NCBI GenBank assembly: GCA_020832555.1
Contig: JAFIEM010000018.1
Span: forward strand, 1-41,568
Reading direction: 5' to 3'
From: Natronohydrobacter sp.
Lineage (GTDB): Bacteria; Pseudomonadota; Alphaproteobacteria; Rhodobacterales; Rhodobacteraceae
Length of the DNA: 41,568 bases
Under the pieces are notes generated by a model. It saw only the letters and a program-made list of their open reading frames with translations, was not told the DNA's origin and did not search any database. The position numbers were made by a program, and so were the translations under genes. Shown one piece after another: positions 1 to 10,453 of the stretch. Each line of letters begins with the position of its first letter. Within the stretch, counting starts at the first letter, position 1.

Positions 1-2
1 TG

Positions 3-575
3 ATTACGGTCATCGCAGCCATGCTGATTTTCCGCGAATCCTATACGGCGGTGCAGTGGCTGGGTGTGGCCTGCCTTTCGGGGGGCATTTTGCTGCTGGC
101 GCTGCGCAACCTGTCGGAAGAAAAGATCGACCCGCGCGCGCTGAAAATCGGTCTGGGCTGGGCGGCGCTGGGGGGCGTGCTGGTCGCGCTTTATACGACC
201 TATGATGCCTGGGCGATTCGGATTTCGGGCGAGCCGCTGGCCTTTCTGGCGTGGTTTTTCTTCCTGTCTTCGGTGGATTTCATGGTGTTGGGGCTGTTGC
301 GCTACCGCAATATGGCGCATCGCCCTGCGCCCCTGCCGCTCTTGCTTCGTGGGGTTGCAGGGGGGCTGATCGCTTATGTCAGCTTCGGGGCGGTGATGAT
401 CGCGACGCTGATCGGCAAGGTCGGCGAAGCGGCGGTGCTGCGCGAGACCTCGACCGTGTTTGCCGCGTTTATCGGCTGGTTCATCCTGAAAGAGCGGGTC
501 GGGCCGCGCAAGCTGGCGCTGATGTGCATGATCGCGGCCGGGGCTGTGATCATGGAGCTGGGCCGCGCGTCATAG
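3..575 (+). CDS. EamA/DMT-family transporter, 3' part (5' end outside window)
   Basis: The reading frame is open from the first bases of the window, and the residues before the first Met (position 21) continue the protein sensibly, so the gene starts upstream and only its C-terminal half is here. The visible part has about five hydrophobic segments and the second EamA repeat. The C-terminal pattern with an AAVLRETSTVFAAFIGW segment followed by a short KERVGPRK cytoplasmic stretch is typical of drug/metabolite-transporter superfamily permeases in the inner membrane. Substrate cannot be told from sequence. Its stop overlaps by a few bases the stop of the convergent CoA-binding gene, with no room for a separate terminator. 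Family call is confident, start unknown. Confidence 0.85.
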   Translation: MTVIAAMLIFRESYTAVQWLGVACLSGGILLLALRNLSEEKIDPRALKIGLGWAALGGVLVALYTTYDAWAIRISGEPLAFLAWFFFLSSVDFMVLGLLRYRNMAHRPAPLPLLLRGVAGGLIAYVSFGAVMIATLIGKVGEAAVLRETSTVFAAFIGWFILKERVGPRKLALMCMIAAGAVIMELGRAS

Positions 576-1040
576 GCGCGAGGACAGGATGCCCGTGTTG
601 ATGCCGCCCATGCGCAATTCGCCGAACAGACGCTGATATTCCATTTTCGGGCAGAGGTTCTCAATCACATCAACACCCTGCGCGCGGGCTTTCTCAGCCG
701 CTTGGGGGTGGCTGACGCCGATCTGCATCCAGATCGTTTTCAGCTTCGGAAATACCGCCAAGGCTTCATCGACGATGGGCGGGACGGCTTCGGACCGGCG
801 GAAGATATCGACCATATCGACCTCTGGCGGGCAATCGGCCAGCGTGGCGCGGATGGTTTCGCCGAAGAGTGTTTCGCCCGCATGGCCGGGATTGACCGGG
901 ATAACGCGATAGCCTTTCAGCTTGAGATAGCGCGCAACATAGAAACTGGGGCGGATCTCATTCATCGACACGCCCACCACCGCGATGGTTTTGGTGCGCT
1001 CCAGAATGGTTTTCAGCGTGGCGTCTGAGGGTCTGGTCAT
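570..1040 (-). CDS. CoA-binding domain protein (YccU type)
   Basis: A 156-aa protein beginning MTRPSDATLK. It has the Rossmann-like CoA_binding fold signature: TKTIAVVGVS near residues 15-24, then YRVIPVNPG, and a C-terminal IENLCPKMEY segment. These match the short stand-alone CoA-binding proteins of the YccU family, whose exact role is unsettled. An upstream extension of the frame to 1214 runs through the uvrB terminator hairpin and is not protein-like, so I chose the ATG at 1040. It lies downstream of uvrB on the same strand but is separated from it by a terminator, so it probably has its own promoter in 1041-1225. Confidence 0.85.
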   Translation of the reverse strand: MTRPSDATLKTILERTKTIAVVGVSMNEIRPSFYVARYLKLKGYRVIPVNPGHAGETLFGETIRATLADCPPEVDMVDIFRRSEAVPPIVDEALAVFPKLKTIWMQIGVSHPQAAEKARAQGVDVIENLCPKMEYQRLFGELRMGGINTGILSSRL

Positions 1041-1079
1041 GGCGGGATGAAAGCGCGCGCGGCGGGGCTTGTCCAGATG

Positions 1080-1108
1080 AAAAAGCGCCCGGCTTGGGAA
1101 CCGGGCGC
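1080..1108 (-). terminator. Rho-independent terminator of uvrB
   Basis: A perfect 8-bp GC-rich stem (1085-1092 pairing with 1101-1108) with an 8-nt loop. Read on the minus strand it is followed directly by five T residues (1084-1080). It lies about 120 nt beyond the uvrB stop and before the CoA-binding gene, so it should end uvrB transcription. Confidence 0.85.
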
Positions 1109-1225
1109 CAGGTGCGGAACGAGGGACAGTAACAAAAGAGACGCGGAGTTCCGGTCCTGCGTCATGACCTTGATGTGGGGTTGTAACCTTGGTTTTCCAG
1201 AGGCACTCGCGCAACTGTGAGGGTT

Positions 1226-3400
<2,175 letters not shown>

Positions 3401-3522
3401 GGCGAGGGGCCTTTCGGATGACAGGGCATAGTTGGCCTTTCTGGCCTGTGGTTCAAGCGCCAATCGGGCATGGACGCGGGCGCGGGTGCTGATATTCTGC
3501 CGCTTGAGGACCGAGTAGCCAT

Positions 3523-5340
3523 ATGAAACCCCGCATCCCGCATCTGCAACTGGGCCTGACCCTTGCGCTATTGGCGCTGGCCATGGCGGTAAGCGTGGAT
3601 TTCCAGCGCCTTGCCGCCGGAGTGGCGCTGTTCCTTCTGGGCATGCTGATGCTGGAGGACGGGTTCAAGGCGCTGAGCGGGGGCTTGCTGGAACGTCTGC
3701 TGGCACGCATGACCGGGAATTTCGGCAAGGCAATCAGCTTCGGGGCTGTGGCGACATCCGTTTCGCAATCCAGTTCGCTGGTCAGCGTGATTTCCATCTC
3801 GTTTCTCAGTGCCGGGCTGATCAGTTTGCAGGCGGGTCTGGGGATCATTTTCGGGGCCAATCTGGGCACGACGACTGGTGCCTGGCTGATCGCGGGCGTG
3901 GGGTTGAAGGTCGATATTGCCGCTTATGCACTGCCGCTGCTGGTGCTGGGCGTGCTGCTGATGTTCCAGAAAGCGGATGGGGCCAAGGGTGCGGGACGCG
4001 TGCTGGTGGGGATCGGGCTGATCTTTCTGGGCATCGCCTTTATCAAGGACGGATTTGACGCCTTCAGCGCGCGGTTCGATCTGACGCGGCTGGCGCTGGC
4101 CGGGATCGCGGGGCTTTTGGTCTATACGGCTGTGGGGGCTTTCGCGACCGTGGTGATGCAATCCAGCCATGCGACCATGCTTCTGGTGATCGCGGCCCTG
4201 GGCGCGGGGCAGATCAGCTATGACAATGCGCTCGCTGTCGCGATTGGCGCGAATGTGGGCACGACGGTAACAGCGCTGATCGGGGCCACGACGGCGAATT
4301 TTCAGGGCAAGCGGCTCGCGCTGGGACATCTGGTGTTCAACCTTGTGACCGGGGCCACGGCGTTGGTGCTGATCGTGCCGTTGCGGGTTCTTGTTGATTG
4401 GCTCGCGGCCAGTCTCGGGATCGCGCCGGATGATGCGATGCTGAAACTGGCGCTGTTTCACACGCTCTTCAACCTGCTGGGGCTGGGGCTGATGGTGCCG
4501 CTGCGGGGGCGGTTGCTGGTCTGGCTGGAACGACGCATCCCTGCCCCTGCCCCGGCCGCAAGCCAGCCGCGCTATATCGTGGGCGATCTGGGGACATTCC
4601 CGGTCACGATCCTGACGGCCTTGCAGAAAGAGGTCGAACGCTTGCAGCGGCATGTTCTGGCGCTGATCAGCACCGGGATCAATCTGCGGATGGAGGATCT
4701 GGTCGCCTCGCGCGATCTGGCGCTGACGGTTTCGCGGGCGCGAGAGCCGATCCGGCTGGAGTATGAGCGCGTCTATGAGGACCGGGTGAAAAGCCTGCAT
4801 GCGGCGATTGTGGCCTTCTGTGCCGATCAGGCCGCGCTGTCGCTGCCCGCGCATGACCGCACGCGGCTGGGCGAATTGCGCGAAGCGTCAGGAGTGCTGG
4901 TGCGCGCGGTCAAGGCGGTCAAGCATATGCGCGAGAATGTCACGCGCTTCACCAGCGAGCCGCAGGGTCCGGTGACAGATCTGTATGATCAGTTGCGATT
5001 GGGCATCGCGCAGATCCTCGTTGAAATTGCGCGGCTGGACAAGATCTCCGCCGAGGCGCGCTCTTCGCTGGGTTTCGAGGAAGAGCGGCGCGTGCTTGAG
5101 ATTGCGCATCAGAAATTGTTGGAGCGTCTGGAGGGGTTGTTGCAGACGCGGCGTATCACAGCGGCGCATGCGACCTCGTTCCTGAACGATTCGGGCTATG
5201 CGCTGGATGCAGAGCGGCGGCTGGTGCAGGCAGCACAGTTGATCTTCCGCCCCGACGACCGTGCCGAGGCCGAAATCGAGCGGCTGTTGCAGATGGAAGA
5301 CGATGACGCTTTGACAGCGACCCGCGACGAAATGTCATGA
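3523..5340 (+). CDS. Na+/phosphate cotransporter family protein with PhoU-like tail
   Basis: A 605-aa inner-membrane protein of the Na/Pi cotransporter (PNaS, NptA/YjbB) family. It contains the two inverted repeats typical of the family: a QSSS motif at about 82-85 followed by [10 protein letters not shown] at 111-120, and a second QSS at about 213-215 followed by [10 protein letters not shown]. About nine hydrophobic segments precede residue 340. The rest (about 350-605) is helical and charged, like PhoU domains. It probably moves phosphate coupled to Na+; related YjbB exports phosphate, so direction is open. The next gene starts 56 nt downstream and may be co-transcribed. Confidence 0.92.
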   Translation: MKPRIPHLQLGLTLALLALAMAVSVDFQRLAAGVALFLLGMLMLEDGFKALSGGLLERLLARMTGNFGKAISFGAVATSVSQSSSLVSVISISFLSAGLISLQAGLGIIFGANLGTTTGAWLIAGVGLKVDIAAYALPLLVLGVLLMFQKADGAKGAGRVLVGIGLIFLGIAFIKDGFDAFSARFDLTRLALAGIAGLLVYTAVGAFATVVMQSSHATMLLVIAALGAGQISYDNALAVAIGANVGTTVTALIGATTANFQGKRLALGHLVFNLVTGATALVLIVPLRVLVDWLAASLGIAPDDAMLKLALFHTLFNLLGLGLMVPLRGRLLVWLERRIPAPAPAASQPRYIVGDLGTFPVTILTALQKEVERLQRHVLALISTGINLRMEDLVASRDLALTVSRAREPIRLEYERVYEDRVKSLHAAIVAFCADQAALSLPAHDRTRLGELREASGVLVRAVKAVKHMRENVTRFTSEPQGPVTDLYDQLRLGIAQILVEIARLDKISAEARSSLGFEEERRVLEIAHQKLLERLEGLLQTRRITAAHATSFLNDSGYALDAERRLVQAAQLIFRPDDRAEAEIERLLQMEDDDALTATRDEMS

Positions 5341-5349
5341 AAATGTCAC

Positions 5350-5392
5350 GGGTCTCGCGCTACGCTTTACCGGTAACGGATCGGAGACCCGG
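5350..5392 (+). promoter_or_regulatory. Hairpin covering the ribosome-binding site of the 92-aa gene
   Basis: An 8-bp perfect inverted repeat (5350-5357 with 5385-5392) with a 27-nt loop. The right arm contains most of the GGAG at 5384-5387, the likely Shine-Dalgarno of the gene starting at 5396. The pairing could lower its translation unless coupled to the gene upstream. Regulatory role is inferred. Confidence 0.4.
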
Positions 5393-5395
5393 ACG

Positions 5396-5674
5396 ATGGC
5401 ACATGAAAAGCTGGCCGAAAGGCTGGGGGATTATTTCGCAAGACTCGGCAAGGGGCGCGCGCACAAGATCAAGCCCGCAGATGTGGAAAAGGTCATCGTC
5501 AAGCTGCGCGCACGGCATGTCGCCTTGGTCGAGGAATTGACGCAAAAGCCCGAGGAGGACGCCCGGATCACGGCGAAAATCAGCGCGGCTGAGGATCTGA
5601 TCGGGCGTGCCGAATGGCTCTTGGCGCAACTGGCACAGGATGCGAATGCGCCTCTGCGCCCGCCACAGGATTGA
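5396..5674 (+). CDS. Small conserved-looking helical protein, function unknown
   Basis: 92 aa, starting MAHEKLAERL, preceded by GGAG at suitable spacing. It is strongly charged and predicted mostly helical, with a heptad-like stretch (about 30-80: VEKVIVKLRARHVALVEEL then AEDLIGRAEWLLAQL), suggesting a coiled-coil or helical hairpin. There is no signal peptide, membrane segment or motif I recognise. Its position 56 nt after the Na/Pi symporter suggests co-expression, and it ends inside the left part of a strong inverted repeat. The coding call rests on the start signal, frame bias and clean ORF; function is not assigned. Confidence 0.7.
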   Translation: MAHEKLAERLGDYFARLGKGRAHKIKPADVEKVIVKLRARHVALVEELTQKPEEDARITAKISAAEDLIGRAEWLLAQLAQDANAPLRPPQD

Positions 5675-5686
5675 CGCAGAGGCGCA
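5647..5686 (+). terminator. Perfect 12-bp inverted repeat, probable terminator-like hairpin
   Basis: Arms 5647-5658 and 5675-5686 are perfectly complementary, with a 16-nt loop that contains the stop codon of the 92-aa gene. There is no T-run after it on either strand, so it is not a classical Rho-independent terminator. It could be a Rho-dependent 3' boundary or an mRNA-stabilising hairpin before argE. Confidence 0.45.
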
Positions 5687-5729
5687 GGATCATTAGCCCC
5701 GGTTCAGGAGAAGGCATAGGGGCGCGCGC

Positions 5730-6905
5730 ATGACGCAACAGGACAGACTTGCAGCGGCGATGCGCCTGTTGGGGGATCTGGTGGCCTTCCCCTCGGTCTC
5801 GGGTGACGGAAACCGGGACGTTACAGAATATCTGGAGCGCTGTCTGCAGAGTGCCGGCGCGCGGGTCTGGACAGAGCCCGATTCGACGGGTGCGAAGCTG
5901 AACCTGTTTGCAACCATCGGCCCGGACATGCCCGGCGGGGTGATCCTGTCGGGGCATACCGATGTGGTGCCGGTGGCGGATCAGCCCTGGAGCACGGACC
6001 CTTTCACCCTGACCGAGCGCGACGGGCGGCTGTACGGGCGTGGCACCTGCGACATGAAGGGCTTTGTCGCGGCCTGTGTCGCGATGGCCCCGGATTTCGC
6101 GCGGGCCGATCTGAAAGTGCCGGTGCATTTCGCCTTTACCTATGATGAGGAAATCGGCTGTTTCGGCGCGCAGGCCCTGACCGCCAGTCTGGCGGCGCGG
6201 GGCATGCGTCCGGCTGCCGCGATCATTGGCGAGCCGACGCTGATGCAGCTTGTGGACGGGCATAAGGGCTGTTTTGAATACACGACCTGGATCACCGGGC
6301 GCGAAGGGCATGGCTCTGCCCCGGATCTGGGGGTCAATGCGGTGGAATATGGTGCCCGTTTCATCCTGAAACTCGTGGAATTGCGGGCACGGTTGAAGGC
6401 GATGGCCCCTGCCGATTGCCCGTTTGACCCGCCCCATACCACGATCAACCCCGGTGTGCTGATCGGTGGGCAGGCGCATAATGTGATCCCCGGCAAGGCG
6501 CGGATCGACTGGGAAATGCGCCCGGTGCAGGCCAGTGACGCCGAATTCGTCAAGACCGAGCTTGCGCGGTTGGTCGAGACGCTGCTGCCCGAGATGCGCG
6601 CGGTCGATCCCGGCGCGGATATCCGCACCGAAATCGTGGCCGAAGTCGCGGGTCTGGAACGTGTGGGCGAGAACCGGGCGCGCGATCTGGTGGTGGAGCT
6701 GACGGGGGCGAACGCGGCGGGGCTGGTGCCTTTCGGGACCGAGGCCGGGTTGTTTCAGGCCATCGGTATTCCGTCGGTGATCTGCGGCCCCGGTGCGATT
6801 GCGCAGGCGCACAAGCCCGACGAATATCTGGAGATTGACCAGTTGGACCAGTGCCTTGGCTTCCTTGCGCGGCTCATCGGGCGGCTGGAACGCGGGCCGG
6901 TCTGA
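5730..6905 (+). CDS. argE: Acetylornithine deacetylase
   Basis: A 391-aa cytoplasmic M20 metallopeptidase-family enzyme that hydrolyses N2-acetyl-L-ornithine to ornithine and acetate in arginine synthesis. The metal and catalytic motifs are in order: SGHTDVVPV (His76), GRGTCDMKG (Asp108), and TYDEEIGCFG (Glu140, Glu141). Towards the end is the PSVICGPGAIAQAHKPDEY block that carries the last metal-ligand His. Length and domain order fit ArgE; the close homologue succinyl-diaminopimelate desuccinylase (DapE) is less likely from the overall pattern. A GGAG lies upstream of the ATG, though with a longer than usual gap. It is convergent with the DUF2059 gene, leaving only 7 nt between stops. Confidence 0.9.
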   Translation: MTQQDRLAAAMRLLGDLVAFPSVSGDGNRDVTEYLERCLQSAGARVWTEPDSTGAKLNLFATIGPDMPGGVILSGHTDVVPVADQPWSTDPFTLTERDGRLYGRGTCDMKGFVAACVAMAPDFARADLKVPVHFAFTYDEEIGCFGAQALTASLAARGMRPAAAIIGEPTLMQLVDGHKGCFEYTTWITGREGHGSAPDLGVNAVEYGARFILKLVELRARLKAMAPADCPFDPPHTTINPGVLIGGQAHNVIPGKARIDWEMRPVQASDAEFVKTELARLVETLLPEMRAVDPGADIRTEIVAEVAGLERVGENRARDLVVELTGANAAGLVPFGTEAGLFQAIGIPSVICGPGAIAQAHKPDEYLEIDQLDQCLGFLARLIGRLERGPV

Positions 6906-6912
6906 GGGCGCG

Positions 6913-7761
6913 TCAGAGTTCCTCGACATTCAGCCTGCGCCCGAGAGCGCGGCCGACCTGGAAAGAAATCTCGGAAAACACCTTGTCGAAGGCACGGAAC
7001 ATGGCGCGGTTGAACTCCTGCGCCAGTGGCGTGCCGACATAGTCGACGAAATCCTGCATATCGGGCGCGCTCAGCGGCTGATAGGTCATCAGGAAATAGG
7101 ATTCGATCCAGTCCTCGATATCGGCGCGGATCTCGGGTTCCTGCGCCCAGACAAGCTGCAAAAGCATGTCCGAGGACATGCCATGGACCGCATTCTCGGC
7201 CAGCATGCCCCGGTAATAGGCGAATGAGGTGTTCAGGCCCAGCGAGACATTCAATTCGACCAGTTCATTGGCGTCGATCCGGGCGCGGACCTGTTTCAGC
7301 CGCTGGAACCCGTCTTCGCCTGCCATGCCCGCGCGGGCATCGTCCAGCGCCATGCGCGCCAGCATATCCACATCATCATCAAGCAGGGCCTCGCGCGCAG
7401 CCAGTTCAAGCCGCAGGATCCGCCGTCCCAGATCGCTCGCGGCGAATTCCAGCGCATCGGCGCGGACCTCGGGGGCGTCGGCAAGTTCGGCGTCCAGCAC
7501 GCGAAGGAACTCTGCCAGCATGCGCTCTGGCTGATAGATGCGTTCGACATCCTGGGCGAATTGCTCCAGCGCGCGGCCCTGCAGCGGCGTGGAGCCATCA
7601 GCCAGAACGGATGAGCGCCCTTCTATGGCCATGATTCCGAACAGTTCCGGCAGTAGCAGCGCGCGAGACAAATCCTCGGCCTGCGCCGGACGGGTCAGGG
7701 TGGCGCCGAACATGAGGAGCGCGATGAACAATGTCACACCAAGAAACGCCAGTCTCCGCAT
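6913..7761 (-). CDS. Secreted DUF2059-domain protein
   Basis: 282 aa starting MRRLAFLGVTLFIALLMFG, a clear Sec signal peptide with a likely cleavage after PAQA (about residue 28). The mature part is acidic and helical. The C-terminal half (MQDFVDYVGTPLAQEFNRAM) is the pattern of DUF2059 proteins, periplasmic proteins of unknown function common in Rhodobacteraceae. I chose the ATG at 7761 because it gives the signal peptide; a longer frame to 7824 adds a basic non-signal stretch. The gene is divergent from tRNA-Ser, with about 145 nt between. Confidence 0.8.
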   Translation of the reverse strand: MRRLAFLGVTLFIALLMFGATLTRPAQAEDLSRALLLPELFGIMAIEGRSSVLADGSTPLQGRALEQFAQDVERIYQPERMLAEFLRVLDAELADAPEVRADALEFAASDLGRRILRLELAAREALLDDDVDMLARMALDDARAGMAGEDGFQRLKQVRARIDANELVELNVSLGLNTSFAYYRGMLAENAVHGMSSDMLLQLVWAQEPEIRADIEDWIESYFLMTYQPLSAPDMQDFVDYVGTPLAQEFNRAMFRAFDKVFSEISFQVGRALGRRLNVEEL

Positions 7762-7906
7762 TGATCCGACCTGCCTTTGATATACCGGATGTGTTCTAGC
7801 TGACTTGGGTTTTCGGTGCCACACACATTCGCGCGTGGCTGCGTGCAGGTGCGATGATTTTCCCCTTGCACCTTTTCCGGTGAGACAGTATCGACCCGTC
7901 CAGATC

Positions 7907-7996
7907 GGAGAGGTGCCGGAGTGGTCGAACGGGGCGGTCTCGAAAACCGTTGTCCCTTCACGGGGACCCAGGGTTCGAATCCCTGTCTCTCCGCCA
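7907..7996 (+). tRNA. tRNA-Ser (anticodon CGA)
   Basis: Complete tRNA with a 7-bp acceptor stem (GGAGAGG with TCTCTCC, one G-T pair), long variable arm as expected for class II Ser tRNA, T-loop GGTTCGAATCC, and an encoded CCA (7994-7996). The anticodon loop is CTCGAAA, giving CGA, which reads UCG serine codons. Open reading frames crossing this stretch are spurious. An AT-rich tract with T-runs (about 8010-8030) follows and may end transcription. Confidence 0.97.
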
Positions 7997-8108
7997 TAAT
8001 CTCTTCCCGAAATAATTTTTTTATTTTCAATGACTTGAGAGAACTCCCCTTTTCACGGGAACTGCTACGGGACCCTCTAGCCGCGATATTTCTGCAAAAT
8101 TTCCGAAG

Positions 8109-8122
8109 CCCCATATATGGGG
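8109..8122. repeat. 14-bp perfect palindrome
   Basis: CCCCATATATGGGG is perfectly self-complementary and lies 113 nt after tRNA-Ser, in the gene-free tract before the recombinase remnant. It could be a protein-binding site or a remnant of a mobile-element end. Nothing in the sequence decides this. Confidence 0.5.
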
Positions 8123-8286
8123 ACCTGCTGGATCTATAGGCTCCATGCCCCCCCTTGGCACATTTGGGAATCATCCGCCGCCTGCCCCCAGCCCAAGGCC
8201 ACAGCACAATCCATCACCAGCGCTGCGCTTCAGCTTCCCCAGCCCAGCGCCCCGCCAGTCTCAATAGACCTGCCCCTGCGAGACAT

Positions 8287-8596
8287 CTCAAAGATATGCT
8301 CGATATGCGGATCGACACCAGCACCACGACAGGAAAGCTGCTGTTGATTGTGCGGGGGGGGGATTGCAGAGTTTGAGCGCCAGATCATGCTGGAGCGCTA
8401 GCGCGAAGGAATTGCCAAGGCCAAGGCCAAGGCCCAAGGGACATAAAAGGGGCGTAAGCCCACCGCCAAGGCCGGGGAAGTGGAGGCGCTGTACTCAGAG
8501 GTTTTTGGGGCGATCCGGATCGCCCAGCGCCTTGGTATAGGCCGCGCCAGTGTCTACAGGGTCCTTGCCTCTGAGACGCAGACAGAGGGGAATTGA
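8287..8596 (+). pseudogene. Serine recombinase (resolvase/invertase) remnant, frameshifted
   Basis: Translation from 8305 gives RIDTSTTTGKLLL, the conserved block before the long helix of resolvase-family recombinases. At a run of nine G (8354-8362) the frame shifts by one base. The second frame then reads IAEFERQIMLER, stop, REGIAKAKAKAQGT, stop, KGRKPTAKAGEVEALY and ends with a helix-turn-helix like RIAQRLGIGRASVYRVL before TGA at 8594. The two in-frame stops (TAG 8399, TAA 8444) sit where Gln and Tyr are usual. The catalytic N-terminal domain is missing or unrecognisable upstream. So this is a dead C-terminal half of a Tn3-type resolvase or invertase, left next to tRNA-Ser by a former mobile element. 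Confidence 0.88.
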
Positions 8597-8696
8597 TTAT
8601 GGGCTTTTGTCTGCAGCATCGAGATCGATTTCCTCGAGTGTTCGAGACCGGCGCGTGTAGCAGACACGACTGGGCGGCCCGGTACACCGGGGACCG

Positions 8697-9227
8697 TCAG
8701 CGCACGCCGACCGCGAATTCAGTGGCAGGCCCGAAGTGCCGGTAGACCAGCTCCCCCGGATCGGGCCGTGCTGCCTGTGGATCGAGGATTGCCCCAAGGT
8801 GTTCGGCCAGCCGGATCGACCTGAGATTGGCCGGGTCGATGTAACTGACCAGCGTCTCGAACTTGCGCGTCTCTTGCGCCCAGGCGCGCAGCGCGGTCGC
8901 GGCCTCGAACGCAAAGCCATGGCCTTCGGCCTTCGGGTAGACCAGCCAGCCCAGCTCCCGTTCCGGGAACAGCGGGCCGTGGTTGATACCTACCTGCCCA
9001 AGGCATTCCCCGCTGTCGCGATGCACGATCATGAGTGCACCGCAGCCCAGCAGGCTCCATTGCGCGTGATCTGCGCAGAACATGCCCCATGTGACCGCGG
9101 GCGTGAAGGGGCCGCCCATGTACCTTGCACGGTCCGAGGCCATGAAGCCGCGATAGCTGTCCCAGTCACCCATTTCCATCGGGCGCAGGATCAGCCGCGA
9201 CGTCGTGAGGGTCGGACTCATTGTCAT
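8697..9227 (-). CDS. GNAT-family N-acetyltransferase (RimJ/RimL-like)
   Basis: About 176 aa. It begins MTMSPTLTTSRLILRPM, the usual start of the RimJ/RimL-type GNAT group (TxRLxLRP). Later come LGQVGINHGP, ELGWLVYPKAEGHGFAFEA (the acetyl-CoA pyrophosphate loop region) and the NLRSIRLAEHLGA motif. It should transfer acetyl from acetyl-CoA to an amine; substrate is unknown (ribosomal-protein N-termini and small molecules are both known in the group). An alternative ATG at 9239 lies only 2 nt after the TetR stop. It is immediately downstream of, and probably co-transcribed with, the TetR gene. Confidence 0.85.
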   Translation of the reverse strand: MTMSPTLTTSRLILRPMEMGDWDSYRGFMASDRARYMGGPFTPAVTWGMFCADHAQWSLLGCGALMIVHRDSGECLGQVGINHGPLFPERELGWLVYPKAEGHGFAFEAATALRAWAQETRKFETLVSYIDPANLRSIRLAEHLGAILDPQAARPDPGELVYRHFGPATEFAVGVR

Positions 9228-9241
9228 GACATCTTCCATCC

Positions 9242-9889
9242 TCAGTCTTTGCAGGCGCGACCCTTTGCGCGCGTCTGCCGGGCAGATTCCTGATCGGCCA
9301 TGTCGATGCTGGTCTGACCGAGATGGCGGGTCAGGATGGCATCGGCAATCTCGCGCATCAATCGCTCGGCATTGGCCCGGTCTTGACCGGCGACATCGGT
9401 CAGCGCGACAAGACCCTCGATCCCGGCGACCGTGGCGAGCGAGGCCACCAGATCAGAGGCTTGTGCCGAGGAAAGATCATGCGGCAGCTCGCTCAAGGCA
9501 CGCTTCATGTAGCCCACCCGCCGCGCACCCCGGCTGCCCGATCCCTCGGTCGCGGTCATGGCATGTGACAAATACTGACGAAACGCCGCCTCGTTTTCCA
9601 GCGTGAGCCGGATCATGGCTGCGGTGATTGCCGCCAGTCGTGCACGCAGATCGGTCGTCCCGGCGATGACTTCCTCGTAGGGCGGAACAAGTGTCGCGAG
9701 GCCCGCTTCCAAGGCCAGCGCCTGTGGGTCCGAGAAGTAACGATAGGCCGTCGCGCGCGAGATGCCGTGTTCGGCGGCAGCAGCGGCGACCGTGACAGGC
9801 TCACCCTGACGCATCAGCCTGCGTGCGCCGTCAAGGATGGCATCGCGGGTGCGCTGTTTCTGGTTCGTTCGCTCGGTTCTGTCCGACAT
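9242..9889 (-). CDS. TetR/AcrR-family transcriptional regulator
   Basis: 215 aa with an N-terminal helix-turn-helix domain (about 10-60: TRDAILDGARRLM, then VTVAAAAAEHGISRATAYRYF) and a C-terminal ligand domain rich in helices. Start chosen at the ATG 9889 with GAGAGG upstream; a further in-frame Met lies at 9901. It is divergent from the cupin gene across a short region that holds a perfect TGAGACA palindrome, the probable operator. It likely represses both itself (with the GNAT gene) and the cupin-membrane protein pair. The ligand is unknown. Confidence 0.88.
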   Translation of the reverse strand: MSDRTERTNQKQRTRDAILDGARRLMRQGEPVTVAAAAAEHGISRATAYRYFSDPQALALEAGLATLVPPYEEVIAGTTDLRARLAAITAAMIRLTLENEAAFRQYLSHAMTATEGSGSRGARRVGYMKRALSELPHDLSSAQASDLVASLATVAGIEGLVALTDVAGQDRANAERLMREIADAILTRHLGQTSIDMADQESARQTRAKGRACKD

Positions 9890-9913
9890 TTGACCTCTCA
9901 TTCATTTTCCATA

Positions 9914-9942
9914 TTGAGACATCTGTCTCATTGTGATTATAG
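9914..9942 (+). promoter_or_regulatory. TetR operator palindrome within the cupin promoter
   Basis: TGAGACA-TC-TGTCTCA (9915-9930) is a perfect 7-bp-arm palindrome in the divergent region. It overlaps a possible promoter for the cupin gene: TTGAGA (9914-9919), 17 nt, TTATAG (9937-9942). Binding here would block the promoter, as is typical for TetR-family repressors. The operator is seen directly; the regulator assignment is by adjacency. Confidence 0.7.
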
Positions 9943-9982
9943 CAGTCTTATCGCGGGAATCAGTCCCGTCAAGGAGAAACCC

Positions 9983-10453
9983 ATGACGACTTCACGTCAC
10001 TATGATGTCTTCGGACTTCTGATCAGCTTCCGCGTCCTGCCCGAGGAGGTGGATGGCAAGTTTGCCCTGATGGAGGCCGTCGTGCCCCCTGGGCTGGGCG
10101 CGCCGCCCAATTCCCATGCCGGGGAGACCGAAACTTTCCGGGTTCTGGACGGCGAGTTCATGTTCCTGATCGACGGGAAACCTGTCCCAGCAAAGGCTGG
10201 CGACACGCTGGTGGTTCCCGATGGCGCACCGCACGCCTTCCGCTGCACCGGCGACGCACCGGGGCGTCTGCTGATCCTGAACGCCCCAGGCCGAATGCAT
10301 GTGGACTTCTTCTGCGGTGTCGGTCGACCGCTGGCCGATGACAGCACGCTGCCTGAAGCGCCTGACGGCCCGCCCGACATGGCCAGGGTGATGCAGGTTG
10401 CGCAGGCCACGGGCATGACGCTGCTGCCGCCCGAACCGGAGGTCGCGCAATGA
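9983..10453 (+). CDS. Cupin-domain protein
   Basis: 156 aa from an ATG preceded by AAGGAG. It has a single beta-barrel cupin. The first motif region is about residues 43-66 (NSHAGETETFRVLDGEFMFL), followed by a glycine turn and AGDTLVVPDGAPHAFR as the second motif, so a metal site with His and Glu ligands is plausible. The role could be a small-molecule binding protein, isomerase or dioxygenase; the sequence does not decide. It overlaps the next gene by four bases (ATGA), so the two are translationally coupled and probably work together under the TetR regulator. Confidence 0.82.
   Translation: MTTSRHYDVFGLLISFRVLPEEVDGKFALMEAVVPPGLGAPPNSHAGETETFRVLDGEFMFLIDGKPVPAKAGDTLVVPDGAPHAFRCTGDAPGRLLILNAPGRMHVDFFCGVGRPLADDSTLPEAPDGPPDMARVMQVAQATGMTLLPPEPEVAQ

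Noticed and set aside
3401..3522. SOS (LexA) box for uvrB
   Set aside because: No GAAC-N7-GAAC or GTTC-N7-GTTC pair found in the divergent region.
3568..4854. 428-codon minus-strand frame over the Na/Pi symporter
   Set aside because: Gln/Arg/His-rich shadow translation; the plus-strand frame has clear family motifs.
5580..6929. 449-codon minus-strand frame over argE
   Set aside because: Low-complexity shadow; ArgE motifs are intact on the other strand.
7805..8139. Frames crossing tRNA-Ser
   Set aside because: They translate the tRNA itself; no coding character.
7997..8286. Tyrosine integrase or attachment repeat expected at tRNA-Ser
   Set aside because: No second copy of the tRNA 3' end and no tyrosine integrase seen in the window; only a serine recombinase relic is present.
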